Shown here: one piece after another, positions 15,776 through 28,500 of the stretch | Layout: every line of letters begins with the position of its first letter | How positions within the stretch are numbered: position 1 is the stretch's first letter | Source: Lottia gigantea | Lineage: Eukaryota; Mollusca; Gastropoda; Lottiidae | Direction: 5' to 3' | NCBI RefSeq assembly: GCF_000327385.1 | Contig: NW_008708227.1 | Span: 264,573 to 328,572 of the forward strand | Length of the DNA: 64,000 nt | Program-made: the position numbers and the translations under genes | The notes under the pieces: generated by a model | What the model saw: the letters and a program-made list of their open reading frames with translations, nothing else | What the model was told of the DNA's origin: nothing | Database searches by the model: none

Positions 15776-18232
15776 CTACACCAGGATATATCCAATAAAA
15801 CTAAAATGAAAACAAAAGTGCACTCTGTTCTCTGTTCATACTAATTGCCAATTTATCTTATCCTTAACACATGCTATAGAGGTTGAATCGGGAATATAAA
15901 CCAATACATATATTATCATTTTATTTAGATAATAATAAAAACATACAAGCATTATTATAAATAGCTTATTAAATACACTTAAGTCAGTTAACTGCTGATA
16001 TAGGTCACAAACTGAGGGATACTTCATTGGAAAAAATCTGTAAAATATCCATCAGATCTGTTTTCTTGGGCTAATTGACATATATAATTATAATAAATAT
16101 CTAAAAATAACAATTATCTTTAATAATATTCAGCCCTAATTAAATCTTAGACAACTTATTACATATATTCATGCTCTACAGCAAGTCTAGTGCTGAACTA
16201 CATTTGGATTATTTTCAGCCACACTGCTACATGTAGGGTATAGAAAATTCACTTGTGGATTTCTAAATTGTAACATCTTTAGATCAATGAAATATTATAT
16301 ATGTAAACATCAATAAAAGTTTGCTACATTAGACAATAGAAACACTGATGCAAAACTCACCCAAAACTGAAAGAAAGACATAAAACACTTATTGTATAGA
16401 TGGGTTTTACTGCAAATAGAACATTTTGTAAAGATGACTTTTTTTGACTTTTTGTTTTGAGATTCTCATGTTTATCTCTCTATCTTATCAGAAATATGAG
16501 ATTTCTATCATTTTTTAAATTTTGGAAATAACATTGTCTGAGCAAAGTAAAAAGTATATTTTTAAATATTTTTTATGAGAATTAGAATAGCGTCAACATA
16601 TAAGTACTTCATTTTGTGTGAAATTTCTAGGACAGAAATGTGTTTCTTTCAATGTAAACTTACAAACAATTGATATCTTTATCAATGCAAATATCTAGTC
16701 AAGTATTCCAAATGAATACAAAATATAAAAAAAATTCAAAAATATTTTTGCTTTGCTCAGAGAATAAGTCTTATAAACCATTTGATATATTTCTTTATTT
16801 TTGAATATTTTATTAATTTGGACAAAGGAAATATTAATACTATTGTCTTTCTTTAAGTACTTAATATTATGCATTATTAAATGAATATGACTATGGGTAC
16901 TACATCAGTACCATATTATATGAATGGAGATACACCAGCAGTCAGTGTGAAGGTAATTAAAGTATAGGCTAACAATGGCAAGATGATTTGTTGAATATAA
17001 TTAATAAATTATATACATGATACATGCCAACATATACACAGTGATACATAGATACATACACAATTTCTACATTCATTTCATGCATATACTAAGATACATA
17101 ACACATATAGCATGCACAGAGCCTTCTTCATAATGTCAAGGTATTATGCACTCCTTCTTATACCTTGACATCATTTAGCACTTTTCTTGTATCTCGTCAG
17201 TTTGTGAAAGAATCAACTCTATTGGATTGTATGCTAGTGAATATAGCCAATCTAAACCCTTGATTACATGTGCAGCCATATTTTTCACAGTTGGCATACT
17301 ATCTAATCAAATTACTACTTTAAAAAACTTGTGTGATACAAGAAAAGTGCCTAATGATGTCAAGGTATTAGATTGTGAAGTAACAGGATGCAATAAAGGT
17401 TACAGAGATAGGTTAGACTATTTAAAGGGCAGCACATGTATTATACACATAAAAATAACATATAATATGAAGCCTACAGTCTGCTGAAGAAATAATGATT
17501 CACATAAAATGACACAATTCCTAAACTGACAGTGACTCTAAACTAAGTATTGAAGTAAATGTATCATGAAGTCATAATGAATTAGTAAAATTGTATGCAT
17601 GTGAGACTTATGCACCAATGTACAGGACGCTGGGTTACAATGATAACAGCTGTGGAAAGTTCATAGGTCAAATGTATACATTTGGAAATTGTAAGTATTT
17701 GGAGATTATGCATGGAAGTTTTCAAAAAATCACTTAAAGCTTTATAAAGAAATGGTTATTATGAGGTAATGGTATTATTTCAAAAAGAAAATGCCCTTAA
17801 AAAATATCTGACATAAAGTATAGGCTGACGATATAAAATCAAGGAATTGATTTTGTGACACACTTCTAGAGACCTATGTCAGACATGAGAATAAAATAGA
17901 AGTGTAGATTTCATTTCTTTCTAGCTAAATATCTATTGTAGCTTACTGTTATGTATGGATCATATAAATCAAAAAAGGTTATAATTACTACAAACAGAAG
18001 ATATTTTAACAGTAACTTATATAAGTTTATGTTATATATTTATATCTAGGTTATAGGGAATATAAAACATATAAAAAACTAAGGGCAGTGTTTATATAAA
18101 TAAATATAAATACTAATTAACTAGAAAATGACATTGTTTTTATCAGATTGTAATATACAGTAAATATTCAACAAAAGCTGAATAAATTAGACTTATTCCA
18201 TTTTCTTTTGTATCAAATCAAAACTATGCAAG
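15776..18232. other. Intergenic AT-rich DNA with inverted repeats
   Basis: No supported gene. Two weak hairpin structures are present: arms near 17159-17195 and 17335-17371 (core GATACAAGAAAAGTGC), and a looser pair with core CTGAGCAAAG near 16538 and 16755. An 86-aa ORF at 17227-17487 overlaps the first hairpin and has no protein features. Confidence 0.45.
17159..17371. mobile_element. Small inverted-repeat element
   Basis: Arms of about 37 bp, nearly perfect inverted copies, around a 140-bp centre. A partial direct copy of the outer arm (GTCAAGGTATTA) occurs at about 17137. MITE-like, family unknown. Confidence 0.5.
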
Positions 18233-18573
18233 TTAAAGATGGGTTTCCTTATTTTTTAATGTTAATTCAAGCAAACAATTTGATTAATTGGTGCTTTCTA
18301 ATGAATTATCATGTATTCTTAATCATATCATTTTGTTCTTAATGCATATAATAAAAAGTTTTAACCAATCATAAATGTCTATGTATGTACAGTCTGGATA
18401 AGCAAAAAAATACTTTTTGACCTTTCTTGATCGGTCACTCATTGGAATTCTGCTGGTAATTCTCTTCTAAGTTAGCAAACTAGTTTTTTTCCAAGCCATT
18501 ATAACACCTCTACTTTCTATTCATATAAGTATTAGTATTTTCATTTTCATAAAATAAGGGAACCCATCTTTAA
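18233..18573 (-). mobile_element. TTAA-flanked MITE, copy 1
   Basis: About 340 bp bounded by TTAA on both sides, with inverted ends TTAAAGATGGGTTTCC and GGGAACCCATCTTTAA. The interior matches the element at 44502-44832 in reverse orientation along nearly its whole length (for example ACCAATCATAAATGT and TACTTTTTGACCTTTCTTGA). No ORF. TTAA target sites are typical of piggyBac-type elements; that link is inference. Confidence 0.8.
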
Positions 18574-19595
18574 AAGTACAAATCATTCTAGAAGTATATA
18601 TTCAAGATTGTGTTATCTATCTATAGAAACACGTACAATATTTTTACTGTTAATATAGAAATATAGTTTATCTTTCTATTTCTATAAACAAAGATGTGAT
18701 TCTGACTGCTTTCATTTAGAAAGTTGACAATAAGCATAGAAAAAATTATTTAAGATTAATGAAGGTTAACCTTTTTAAACGAAAATTAAGTTAATCTTTA
18801 GACATGATTACATGTGATATATATTGCACAAATATTAGCACTGAATTATAAAATGTAAGAAATAAGAACACCAGTATAAATACTCAACTCTCTATTCTTA
18901 TATCCAATAATTTCATCTAGTAGAATACTGCTTCTAACTTACCTACTATTGATAGCTAGTTCAAATCATACTGAAAGATGATTCAATGTGAAATGGGCTT
19001 TCCTCAGTATTCCATGTAGCACAGCTATAGCTGTAAATGGGTCTGGATATGGGGAAAGATCAAAACCAAGAACCAGCTGATGGACAAGATCTTCAAGAAT
19101 GTAATTTGGGTAATGAAGACAGACAATACCATTCAGAGTTTGCAATTAGAGAAATTTTGCCAGGACAGCAGCATTAGCCTACTCTTATTTTGATTTCTAA
19201 CAGCTTGAAGCATACTGGACTATGGTATATTGTGCCATCTGCTCGACTAGCTTTTTACATCACTAACAGGATGAAACTGGGTTGAAACTTCCAAAGGTAT
19301 TAAATGTCTATTTCACTGAGCCACCGTGGCTAACTGCCTCAGATCAAGATACATTCCTATATATGAAATCATTGGATATAAGAATTTTCTTTCCTAGAGG
19401 CCCAAGGACACTACATTACATTACTGTCACTTGTTTTAGAATAACAGTTGAATAAATAAGTTACTATTCTTCAATTCATTTTTCATCACTGAGAATTCTC
19501 ATTTCACTGTGTGAATCATCCAACAGGAAGTGTTATGAAATGTAATGTTGAGTCACCAGGCTAGAGAATAATTACATACAGAAATAAGGTTAATA
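18574..19595. other. Region downstream of ERC stop, probable 3' UTR
   Basis: Lies 3' of the ERC stop on the minus strand. No coding signal; I could not place a poly(A) signal with confidence. Confidence 0.4.
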
Positions 19596-22500
19596 CTAGG
19601 AATCAGTAGAGGGTGGAGCTGTTGTATCACTAGGAGATACTTGACCAATAGGATTCACTTCAACTTTATCTGGAGTTCGTAACTTCTGGGGTAATAATTT
19701 CTTTCTTTCTTTACCTTTATCATCTTTACTAGCTAGTTTAATACGATTCTGAGTCTACAAATATAACAGAAAAAGTGAATTAGTGGCAAAACAACTATAG
19801 AAGGGATGAGTTTCCTAGACTATTCTGGGAGACCCATAAACAACATTTTATGCTGCAAACACAGGTTTTAGATATAAATTCTTCATCAGGACATCTGGTT
19901 AGGAAATGACCATTCTGGCAAATACATCCAAACTGACAACCCTGATAACTACTGTAGATGATAGGGAATGAAAGCTGACACCAGGATGACTGTTGAATAT
20001 TTCTTAGTTTTAGGAGGATTCAAACCCACAGCATGTTCTTCCCGAGCAGACGACAATTCAACAAGCTACCAGCTGGTGATCATTATGAAGAAATAACTAT
20101 AACTATTCAACTCACCACATCTCTTAACTGTTCTTGTAATTTTTCTTTTTCTTTATTTAACTTAATAATTTCTTCTGTATTACGTTTAGCTTTAGTACTT
20201 GTCATTTCTAAAAGTGCTATATTAGCATCTTTTTCACTCATAGCAGCTTGGATAGCCTCTTGTCTACAATTAATATTGTTTATTTCAACATTCAAAGGCT
20301 AACAAATTAAGTTTTTGAAAAAAATGCTTGTACTGTATTACATTTAACATCAAATTTATGAGGCAGATTTCAGATATCCCTACTAAATATTCTGTACCAA
20401 TCAATACTTTTTTTTTAAATATAGACTAAACATGTTATAAAGATCTTGTCAGATCAGTGTAATAACTGTGAATAAAACATGAAACAGTAGATCTGAATCT
20501 GTATTAACAATGTACATATAAAAATAACATAACTTACTTCATTTCAAAAACTTCTTCTAAATGTTTAAATCTTTCAGCTTGTAATTTACGTAATTTGACA
20601 TCTTTTTCTTCTAGTATTTTATTAAGACTAGATATTTTACTATTCTGATCACTGGTACCATTTCTAATAGATTCTATTTCATTCTTTAATTCTGTCAACT
20701 ATAATTATACAACAATACATGGTATAGATTTTCAGATAATTCACCTGTATTATAATGCCATGTCTTGTCAAACTTTAAAATGTTCAAATTTCCTTGTAGT
20801 TTTTAGTCTATATTTCATCAAAATTATACAAGTTTCTGGTGTCAGAGTACTTATGACCAAAAAGTAGAATAATGCTGCGTCATCAATAATGTCTAGATTG
20901 AAATCTGCTCTGGTTGGCTCATAATTAAAAGGCATATGTCTATTGTCCATTGTATACAGTGTATGTTGCATCTTGAAGCACATTAGTCTATGTTTATAAT
21001 AACAAAATGTTTTCATTGTTACAATAGTGCTGAATATATCAATTATACAGTGATACATCACATATGACTAACATTTTTTATCAGTTTATATATCTCATAG
21101 CAATCAGATAGTGTTTACTAATTAGACTGAATTCTACTTCTATTTCTTACCTTGGATTTCGTTTCTTCTAATTCTTGTTGTTGTTCAGCCATATCCATTT
21201 CTCTTTCTGCAGTAATCTTAACACTTTCTCTTAAAGCTTCTTCTAACTCTTCAATACGATTAGATTTTACATCTACTTCACTCTAATTAGTTAAATATAA
21301 TCAAATTACATAGGTTAGTATATGATAGTACTATAACTTTACATACAAAATAAAGTAAGCTACTATATCATATAGACTGAGAACTGTTGTGTTTTTCCAT
21401 TCTGAGACACCAGGCAACATTTACCTCTTCCTATTTCAAAAATATTTTGGAAAATGGGTCAAGATTATGATTTCTGAATGTTGTGAAGTGCAAATGTTTG
21501 AAGTGCAAATTTAAACGAAAGCATGGGTTGGTTTCCAGCTAATGATTATGGATTTTATTTTTTATCAAAAGGAGTTGTTTTGTCAAGGTAATGTTTGATA
21601 ATATCAACTCTGTTATAAGAAAAGCAAAGTTTCCATGAGATATACAGATTCAATAAACCCAATCTTAGAGTGGTATCAAGTGTGTCATCCTTACAAATTA
21701 AGGGAAATGAAAACTTACAAGTAATTGAGATGAATCTTCATTTAAATTCACTTCACGTTTCCATGCTTCCTCTAATAATTGAGCATTCTTCTTCTTCTCT
21801 GACTGTTGATTCCTTTTTAATGTCCCCATTTTAGTTTTATATTCTTTAATAGTTCTGAAAATGTTATTGATTTTATCAGTTTGACCAATGATATCAAATA
21901 AACAAGGATTTCTAACAAGGAATAAATTATCTGAAAGTTTTAAATTTGAAAAATTAAAGTTTACTTTGAAACTTTACAGCATTTTAGGAAGGAATGGTTC
22001 TAACTAGTTTCAGTTAAGTAGCAAGTCACAAGAAAGTATATTGTTGGTAACCACTGTAATTTGCTCTTAACTATGGTTAACTAGGTTACTATCTACTCAC
22101 TCTGCCATTTCTTTCATTTTCTCTTCTTTTTCATTGGCTTCTGTTTCCTGTTTCTTTAATTCTTCTTTCAAAAGTTCAACCTCTTTCTGGGCTTTTAATG
22201 TCTCATTCTGAGATTGGGTTACAGACCCTTGTAACTGCATCAAATCTTTCTCTGATGTTTCTGTTTGTTCTTTACTATGTACTTCATGATTTCCCTGGTA
22301 ATAAAAACAGAATAAGCCTTACATTGAAGAATGTACCCACAAAGCATGCAATGTATCATGACATTTTGCATCTTTTACACATGTCTGTAGTGAAAACAGG
22401 TAAAATCAACGTCATACAGTGTGCAATGAGTGAAATACTACTCTTTAGCAATATCAAACAGTCAGGGGATTTTGAACGAGCAAAGAATGTGAAACTCTGA

Positions 22501-25500
22501 GCAAAAATGTTTCGTACCATTAGATTAGAAGGGTGACTGGATTGAAAATTCTGATGGTATTGTTTTGATTTTACCAGGGTTCCATTAGCCACAACATGAA
22601 AGACTGTAACAAAATGTCTAATACAACAGATCTAATTGGTAATATTTCCATATCAAACTAAATATATACTGACCTCTTCCGATTGTTTTTCTATCAATTT
22701 CTCTATTTCATCTTTTTTATCCACCAATTCAGCTTCTAACTGTCTTATTTTAGATTCAAATTTAAATTTCTCAGATTTTAATTCTGTTACTTCTTCTCTT
22801 AATTCACAGAGTTCAGTCTAGAATTTAAATAGAAATAATTAAAAAGCAGAAAATTAAAACATACGCTCATCATACCTGTACTTATGACCAACATGTCCAC
22901 CATCAATAAAATACAATGACAGTGACTACATTCTTGGATATCCTAGAATTGGAGAATTCTGAAAAGGTTCTGTCTGTTTCATATGGTATGAAACTGGATA
23001 TGTCATGTTCAAATTTTCCAATCTATTTCCTTCCCTGCCATTTTAAATTCTATCTGCACCACTTTTTCGACACATGTTGGACGCATACTGAACTCTGTTC
23101 CAACTTTTTTTATTGAACGTTCTGTGATTGTCACCAATCAAGTGGTTATTTAATAGATTTTGATACAATTATTAAAGGGTAGAAAAGAATTCAGGATATA
23201 TATGAGCATTATATTTGCAATTATACATTATAGAATATATATAGATATACCTGTTTACTGTTTAATTCTTGATGTAATTTTTCTATCTGAGATTTAGTTT
23301 CCTGTAATTTATTAGTACATTGTTCTGTTTCTTCACCATGTTCTTGATGAGCTTTATCTCTTTGTTCTTTTAATCTGAAATATACATTATATTAATATAC
23401 CATTATCTTAATAAGAAAATCATTTTAACTATACTACAGCAAATCAGCAACTTTGAGAGCTAAATTGATTGGTTACCTGCTGAAAGAAGCATTGGCAGAG
23501 GACTCATTAATATTCTTCATTTAGACATCTACTTATTGCCCCAAATTAGAATAAAAGAAAAATCATAGATATTTCCTCCAAAGAACCAAACAATAGCATG
23601 TAAAATTACTGATAGCCCTTTTCCATGGTGCCGGTTGTTCAAACATTCTTAGTTTGCTGTGTTAGACTATACAATGATTACGAACAAAGCCATGAAAGAA
23701 ATTGTAAGATACTAATTCAATACAATAATAAAATTTTTATAAGAAATGCCAGAATTATCTGCCAATGGTTTTTATGAGATAAACATTAAAGTAAAGAGTC
23801 ACACCTCAAAAGATGCAAGGATTTATTTGGTTCATGATCAAGGTACATTCAGTTTTACATTAACTGATGAAAGTTGCAAAATGTTGAATGATATTTTAGT
23901 TGCGAGTACAAAAAAAATTATGATACAGATCAGTCAAATTATGCATTACAATGTATTCATTAGTTTAAGAACAGTACAGGAAACAGGAAAAGATGTACTA
24001 CATGAATATATGTCATATCTTTAACCCTGGCTTAATCTAGCCTCGTTTAGTTTTATCATGGAAGAGGAGAATACATTTTACACAAACTTATTGAGAATCC
24101 TTCAATTTTCATAAGTCCAATTTTTGCTATTGTAAAAAGATAATTTTGTGACACCTATGTATTGGATATTGTCAAATCTTGATTTTCTTCCAAGAAAAGT
24201 TGAAATATTGTTAATGTAAATTTAAAATTCTTGATATATCAGTAATAGAGAGAATATCCTGTTTACAATAATATTAGACTGTTTATTATAATTGATAGTA
24301 TAAACATCATGCTGTTTAACTAAGTTTCTATTAACCAAATATTTCAACTATTTCTACTAAATATTTCAATCAACACTATATTCTTAATATTGGTAACATG
24401 ACACTCACAATCTCACATACTTTAATATTACATTACAATTATATAGAAAAAAAAAACAAGTTCCATAATAACTTCTCAGAGATCTTATTAGAGCCAGGGG
24501 TGTGGTACTGGCACAATATATCCTTGAATCGATATATCGCAATTTGACATATTGAATCGTATCATATAATGTGGTTGTCTATTGTTACTTGATGATATTT
24601 GGCATACTATGTTTACACATATAACTAGAAGCCATGGATATAAAATGGTGATAAAATTGTTTGGTTTTTGTTAAGTATCGTACCCTGGCATTATCAATAC
24701 CCAGCACTACTGCGGAGATTCATTGAATAAGATGGTTGCTCACTGATCTAAGGCTTCATGGTTCAATTTCTGGTATACTGGTAAGTCTAGAGAATACTTC
24801 TGGTTTAGATTAAATCATACTAAGGAGTAAACCAAAGACAAATACTTAATTACACATACACATTCAAGGATATTTCATCTCTATATAAATGAAATGTATG
24901 TGTCAAAATTTCAACCAATTGGTACTAGCTGGTAACATAATATCAAGAAACTTAGACTGGTATACAATTTCAAAGACAAATTTATAAATAATTTAATTGC
25001 CAATTCATTTAACTTTTTTATTTGAACTTTTTCTTTGAAACTTTAATTGCTGACATGGGTCCTACTTCAATCAAATATCAGTACATTTTTTTTTTCTTCA
25101 GTAAGAGAAACTGATGGTATAATATCTAGAGAAACGAACCACTGGAAAATGCTTGTTGTAAACTCTGCCAATTTTCGCACTTTTTCATTTGTTATGTGTA
25201 TCTGTGACAATGATAACATCAATTTGCACAATTCCAATTTTGAAGTCAGATATTTGTTCTTACAATTATACTAAAACTAAGTGTTTGATAACATCACTGT
25301 AGATATTATGAGCAGCTTTTGCAAAAGTGACATAATAAACAGCTAAGTTTATACTTGATACTCATAGAGAGTTTAGACTTCCTTTAAACAATCCCTTTAC
25401 ATATGTAATTCATTAGTTTTTTCTTTTCAAGTCTCAAATCCTCACAACTGAATTTTCAACTTTTAATAGAAGCACAATGATGTACTGAAATGCTCTTATT

Positions 25501-28500
25501 CTATCTCATTGACACATGACTATTAAATCTATGCTGAACTTGTGCATGAATTCAGTCAAAACAGTTATTTCTGTGATTGTCATAAGTGTTCCAAATACAA
25601 AAAGTCTGTTAAAATCAAGAAACTTACTTTAAAAGATATTTTAAAAAGTCTGTATCCATTTTGCGTTGGCATGTATCAAAGATTGACTAGGAATCTAACA
25701 TGTTAGAATGGAACTTGAGACCTGACCTCCTGTCTTGATGATAGAGAAATGAAAACAGTGTGAAATATCAATGGCAGTGAGCCCAGACCACATGTTCTTA
25801 ACCCATATCCTAGTCACGAGTCACACTCTACTATCAATATATACTAATAATAACAATACTAGTTTCAATTTTCAGCCCAGTCTGGTCCAAGTCAAATCAA
25901 GATGTCCAAAATTTTTCCTTATGTATCATAGGATTGTCTGATAGACCACATCTCAATGAAATGACTGGTTGGATACGGGAAATTTTTACAACCAAAAGTA
26001 TAAACACAATCTTATATATATCTTTGATCAAATAATGTTTTTACTTTTAGTTTTTTTTTTCAATCTGGTTCAGTTTAAGTCCAGATGTCCACAATTTTTT
26101 CTTTGTATAAGCTTACATATGGGTAACAACTGATCAAACTGAAAAAAGACACAAGAAATTTCTTTAGGCAATATCTCATGTCTAAATGAGAATAAATATT
26201 ATAAACAAAATGTCCAAAATAGGCGGGATAAATCTACTAAATGCCCACTTTTACAGGGATTGTAAAGAAGTTAAATTTCTGCAATTTCACTCAAATTTAG
26301 CATTTTATGATGTTAATATCAGTTCTTTTATGATATAATTAGATTTTGTAACAGTGATGTCATAAAACACTTAGTTTTAATGGAATTGCAAAAACCATAG
26401 ACATTTGATTGAAAGTTGGAATGGTGAATATTGATGCTATCAGAAAACCTCTTTACAATCTTTAATGATTCAGATAGATTTGTAACAAGCTTTTCTGGTT
26501 GTTTACTGAAAATTTCAATCAAAAAAATTCTAAAATAATTTTAAATCATATCTTTTTTTGGTTCATATTTAATTTGGATTATTTCCACGTTTATCATAAT
26601 TTTTATGCCAAAAAATAACTATGTATTTAGATGACTGGAATCCAACCAAACAAGCTAGAAAAACCATAGCATAAAGCTTGGCATTTTCACAAAACGTTGC
26701 TGAAGTTGCAGTTATTATTATTCTGGAGGGACTACTAAAGATCTACACCACCCAGTAGTCTATTGAAGAGGTCTAATGTTCCTCCAAGAAACTTGAAGAA
26801 AAGGGAGAATGATAAGATCAATTATTATTATAATAAATATCATTGTTTATTTTAGATTGAGGTCAAAGTTCAGAGTATACAGATGAAATAACAAGATAGA
26901 CTGTAGAAATGATAACAGATAACAGAGAACTTCCTGGTTTTATTTAGTATTTAGTACAGAAATCTTTCTGGTTTTATTCAGTAATTAAGTTACTAAAATT
27001 AAGTGGTAATTTTAATTTTCTCTTTTCAAATACCCAAAAATATCCCTTTGACTTAAAATTGTGTTTGACTCTTGAATTTCAGTAATTATTACACTTCATT
27101 AGGTCTTGAAAATATCTGAAAATTTATTTTAAGTCCATTGTGACTAAGGAATCAGGAATAAGATAAAATCAAACAGATCTTACTTTGAAATTTTATGAAA
27201 AATGTACATATTTCCAAAATTGAGGCAAAGTTCTGTTTTTTTCTGACATGTAGACATCTGGATATTTCTAGTGTTTCACCTTTCTACCTTACATAGAATT
27301 ACTTTGATGGTTATAGAATTTATTTTTTTCTATTTGGCTTAGTTCCCCTGGCTGATCATATTGGCATTGAGAACGAATTTTTCTACCATTTTGTCCCAAT
27401 TATAGGAATTAAGAAAAATTGGGTAAATCTGATTATGCAGTGCTAGCCAATAAATAGGTGCATCATTCAATGATGTCTTTGTTGCCAATGTCCATGAAAG
27501 CATTTTCAGCATTATTTTCATTAAGAGCATTTCCAGAGTATTATAAAAGCAAGAAAGTAAGATGTAAAAATGTCAATATCTTTAAAATCATGATCAGCTT
27601 TGTCAAATGTATGTATTTTAGTAATCATGATATACTGATTAACAAAATATTAAAGAGATTGTAAAAGGTTTTTAAATTTTTATGTGTATTGGGGACATTG
27701 ATAACATCAATATTTACCTATTTATCAATCAAACTTCTGTAGTTCTTGCCAAAACCAAGTGTTTAATGATGTCACTAACCATGAAGGGCCTCATGTGATA
27801 AAGGCATATATTGTGATTAGTGACGCCATCAAACTCTTATTTTAGTAGAATTACAGGAAACACAGACCCTCTGACAGAAAGACATCTGATTGAAATGGTG
27901 CAAATTTACAGAACCAGTTAAAAAATCTTTAAAACACCTCATTTCAATATATGTAAATATTAGTCTAGATTGATTCATTGTGTTCTTTGATAGTGTACAC
28001 TTATATTTGACAAAAAACACTTGAAGAAAACACACTCAATAACTTGTAAACAACCCTTCCATGAAATCTAATTTGAGCAAAACTTGTACTTGACCATGAA
28101 CTCTATGACTATCATAAGTAAATCAGAACCAGGAATCAATGTGTTTGGTCTAATACAGAAGACAAAATAACATATGTTTAATAGAGATTAATATATTAAC
28201 AGCTGGAAAAGGGAGGCAAGTACAAGTTCTAACAGAAAATGAATGTATCTATGATGGTGGGTGAAGGTATGTTTGGTCTCTAATGAATGAAACAGCTGTC
28301 AATTATTAATAAGAACTAAATTCATTGTAATATATACCAATTGTCTACAGATTTCAGTTGCACACAGTGTTCTGATGGTATAATATACATACACAGCTTC
28401 AGATGTACACAGTGTTCTGTTGGTATAATATACATACACAGCTTCAGATGTACACAGTGTTCTGTTGGTATAATATACATACAAAGTTTCAGATGTACAA

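Noticed and set aside
17227-17487. 86-aa ORF with a hydrophobic start
   Set aside because: Overlaps an inverted-repeat element and has no coding features of its own.
23746-24024. 92-aa ORF on the plus strand in ERC intron 7
   Set aside because: No domain, no splice or promoter context; composition is compatible with chance in AT-rich DNA.
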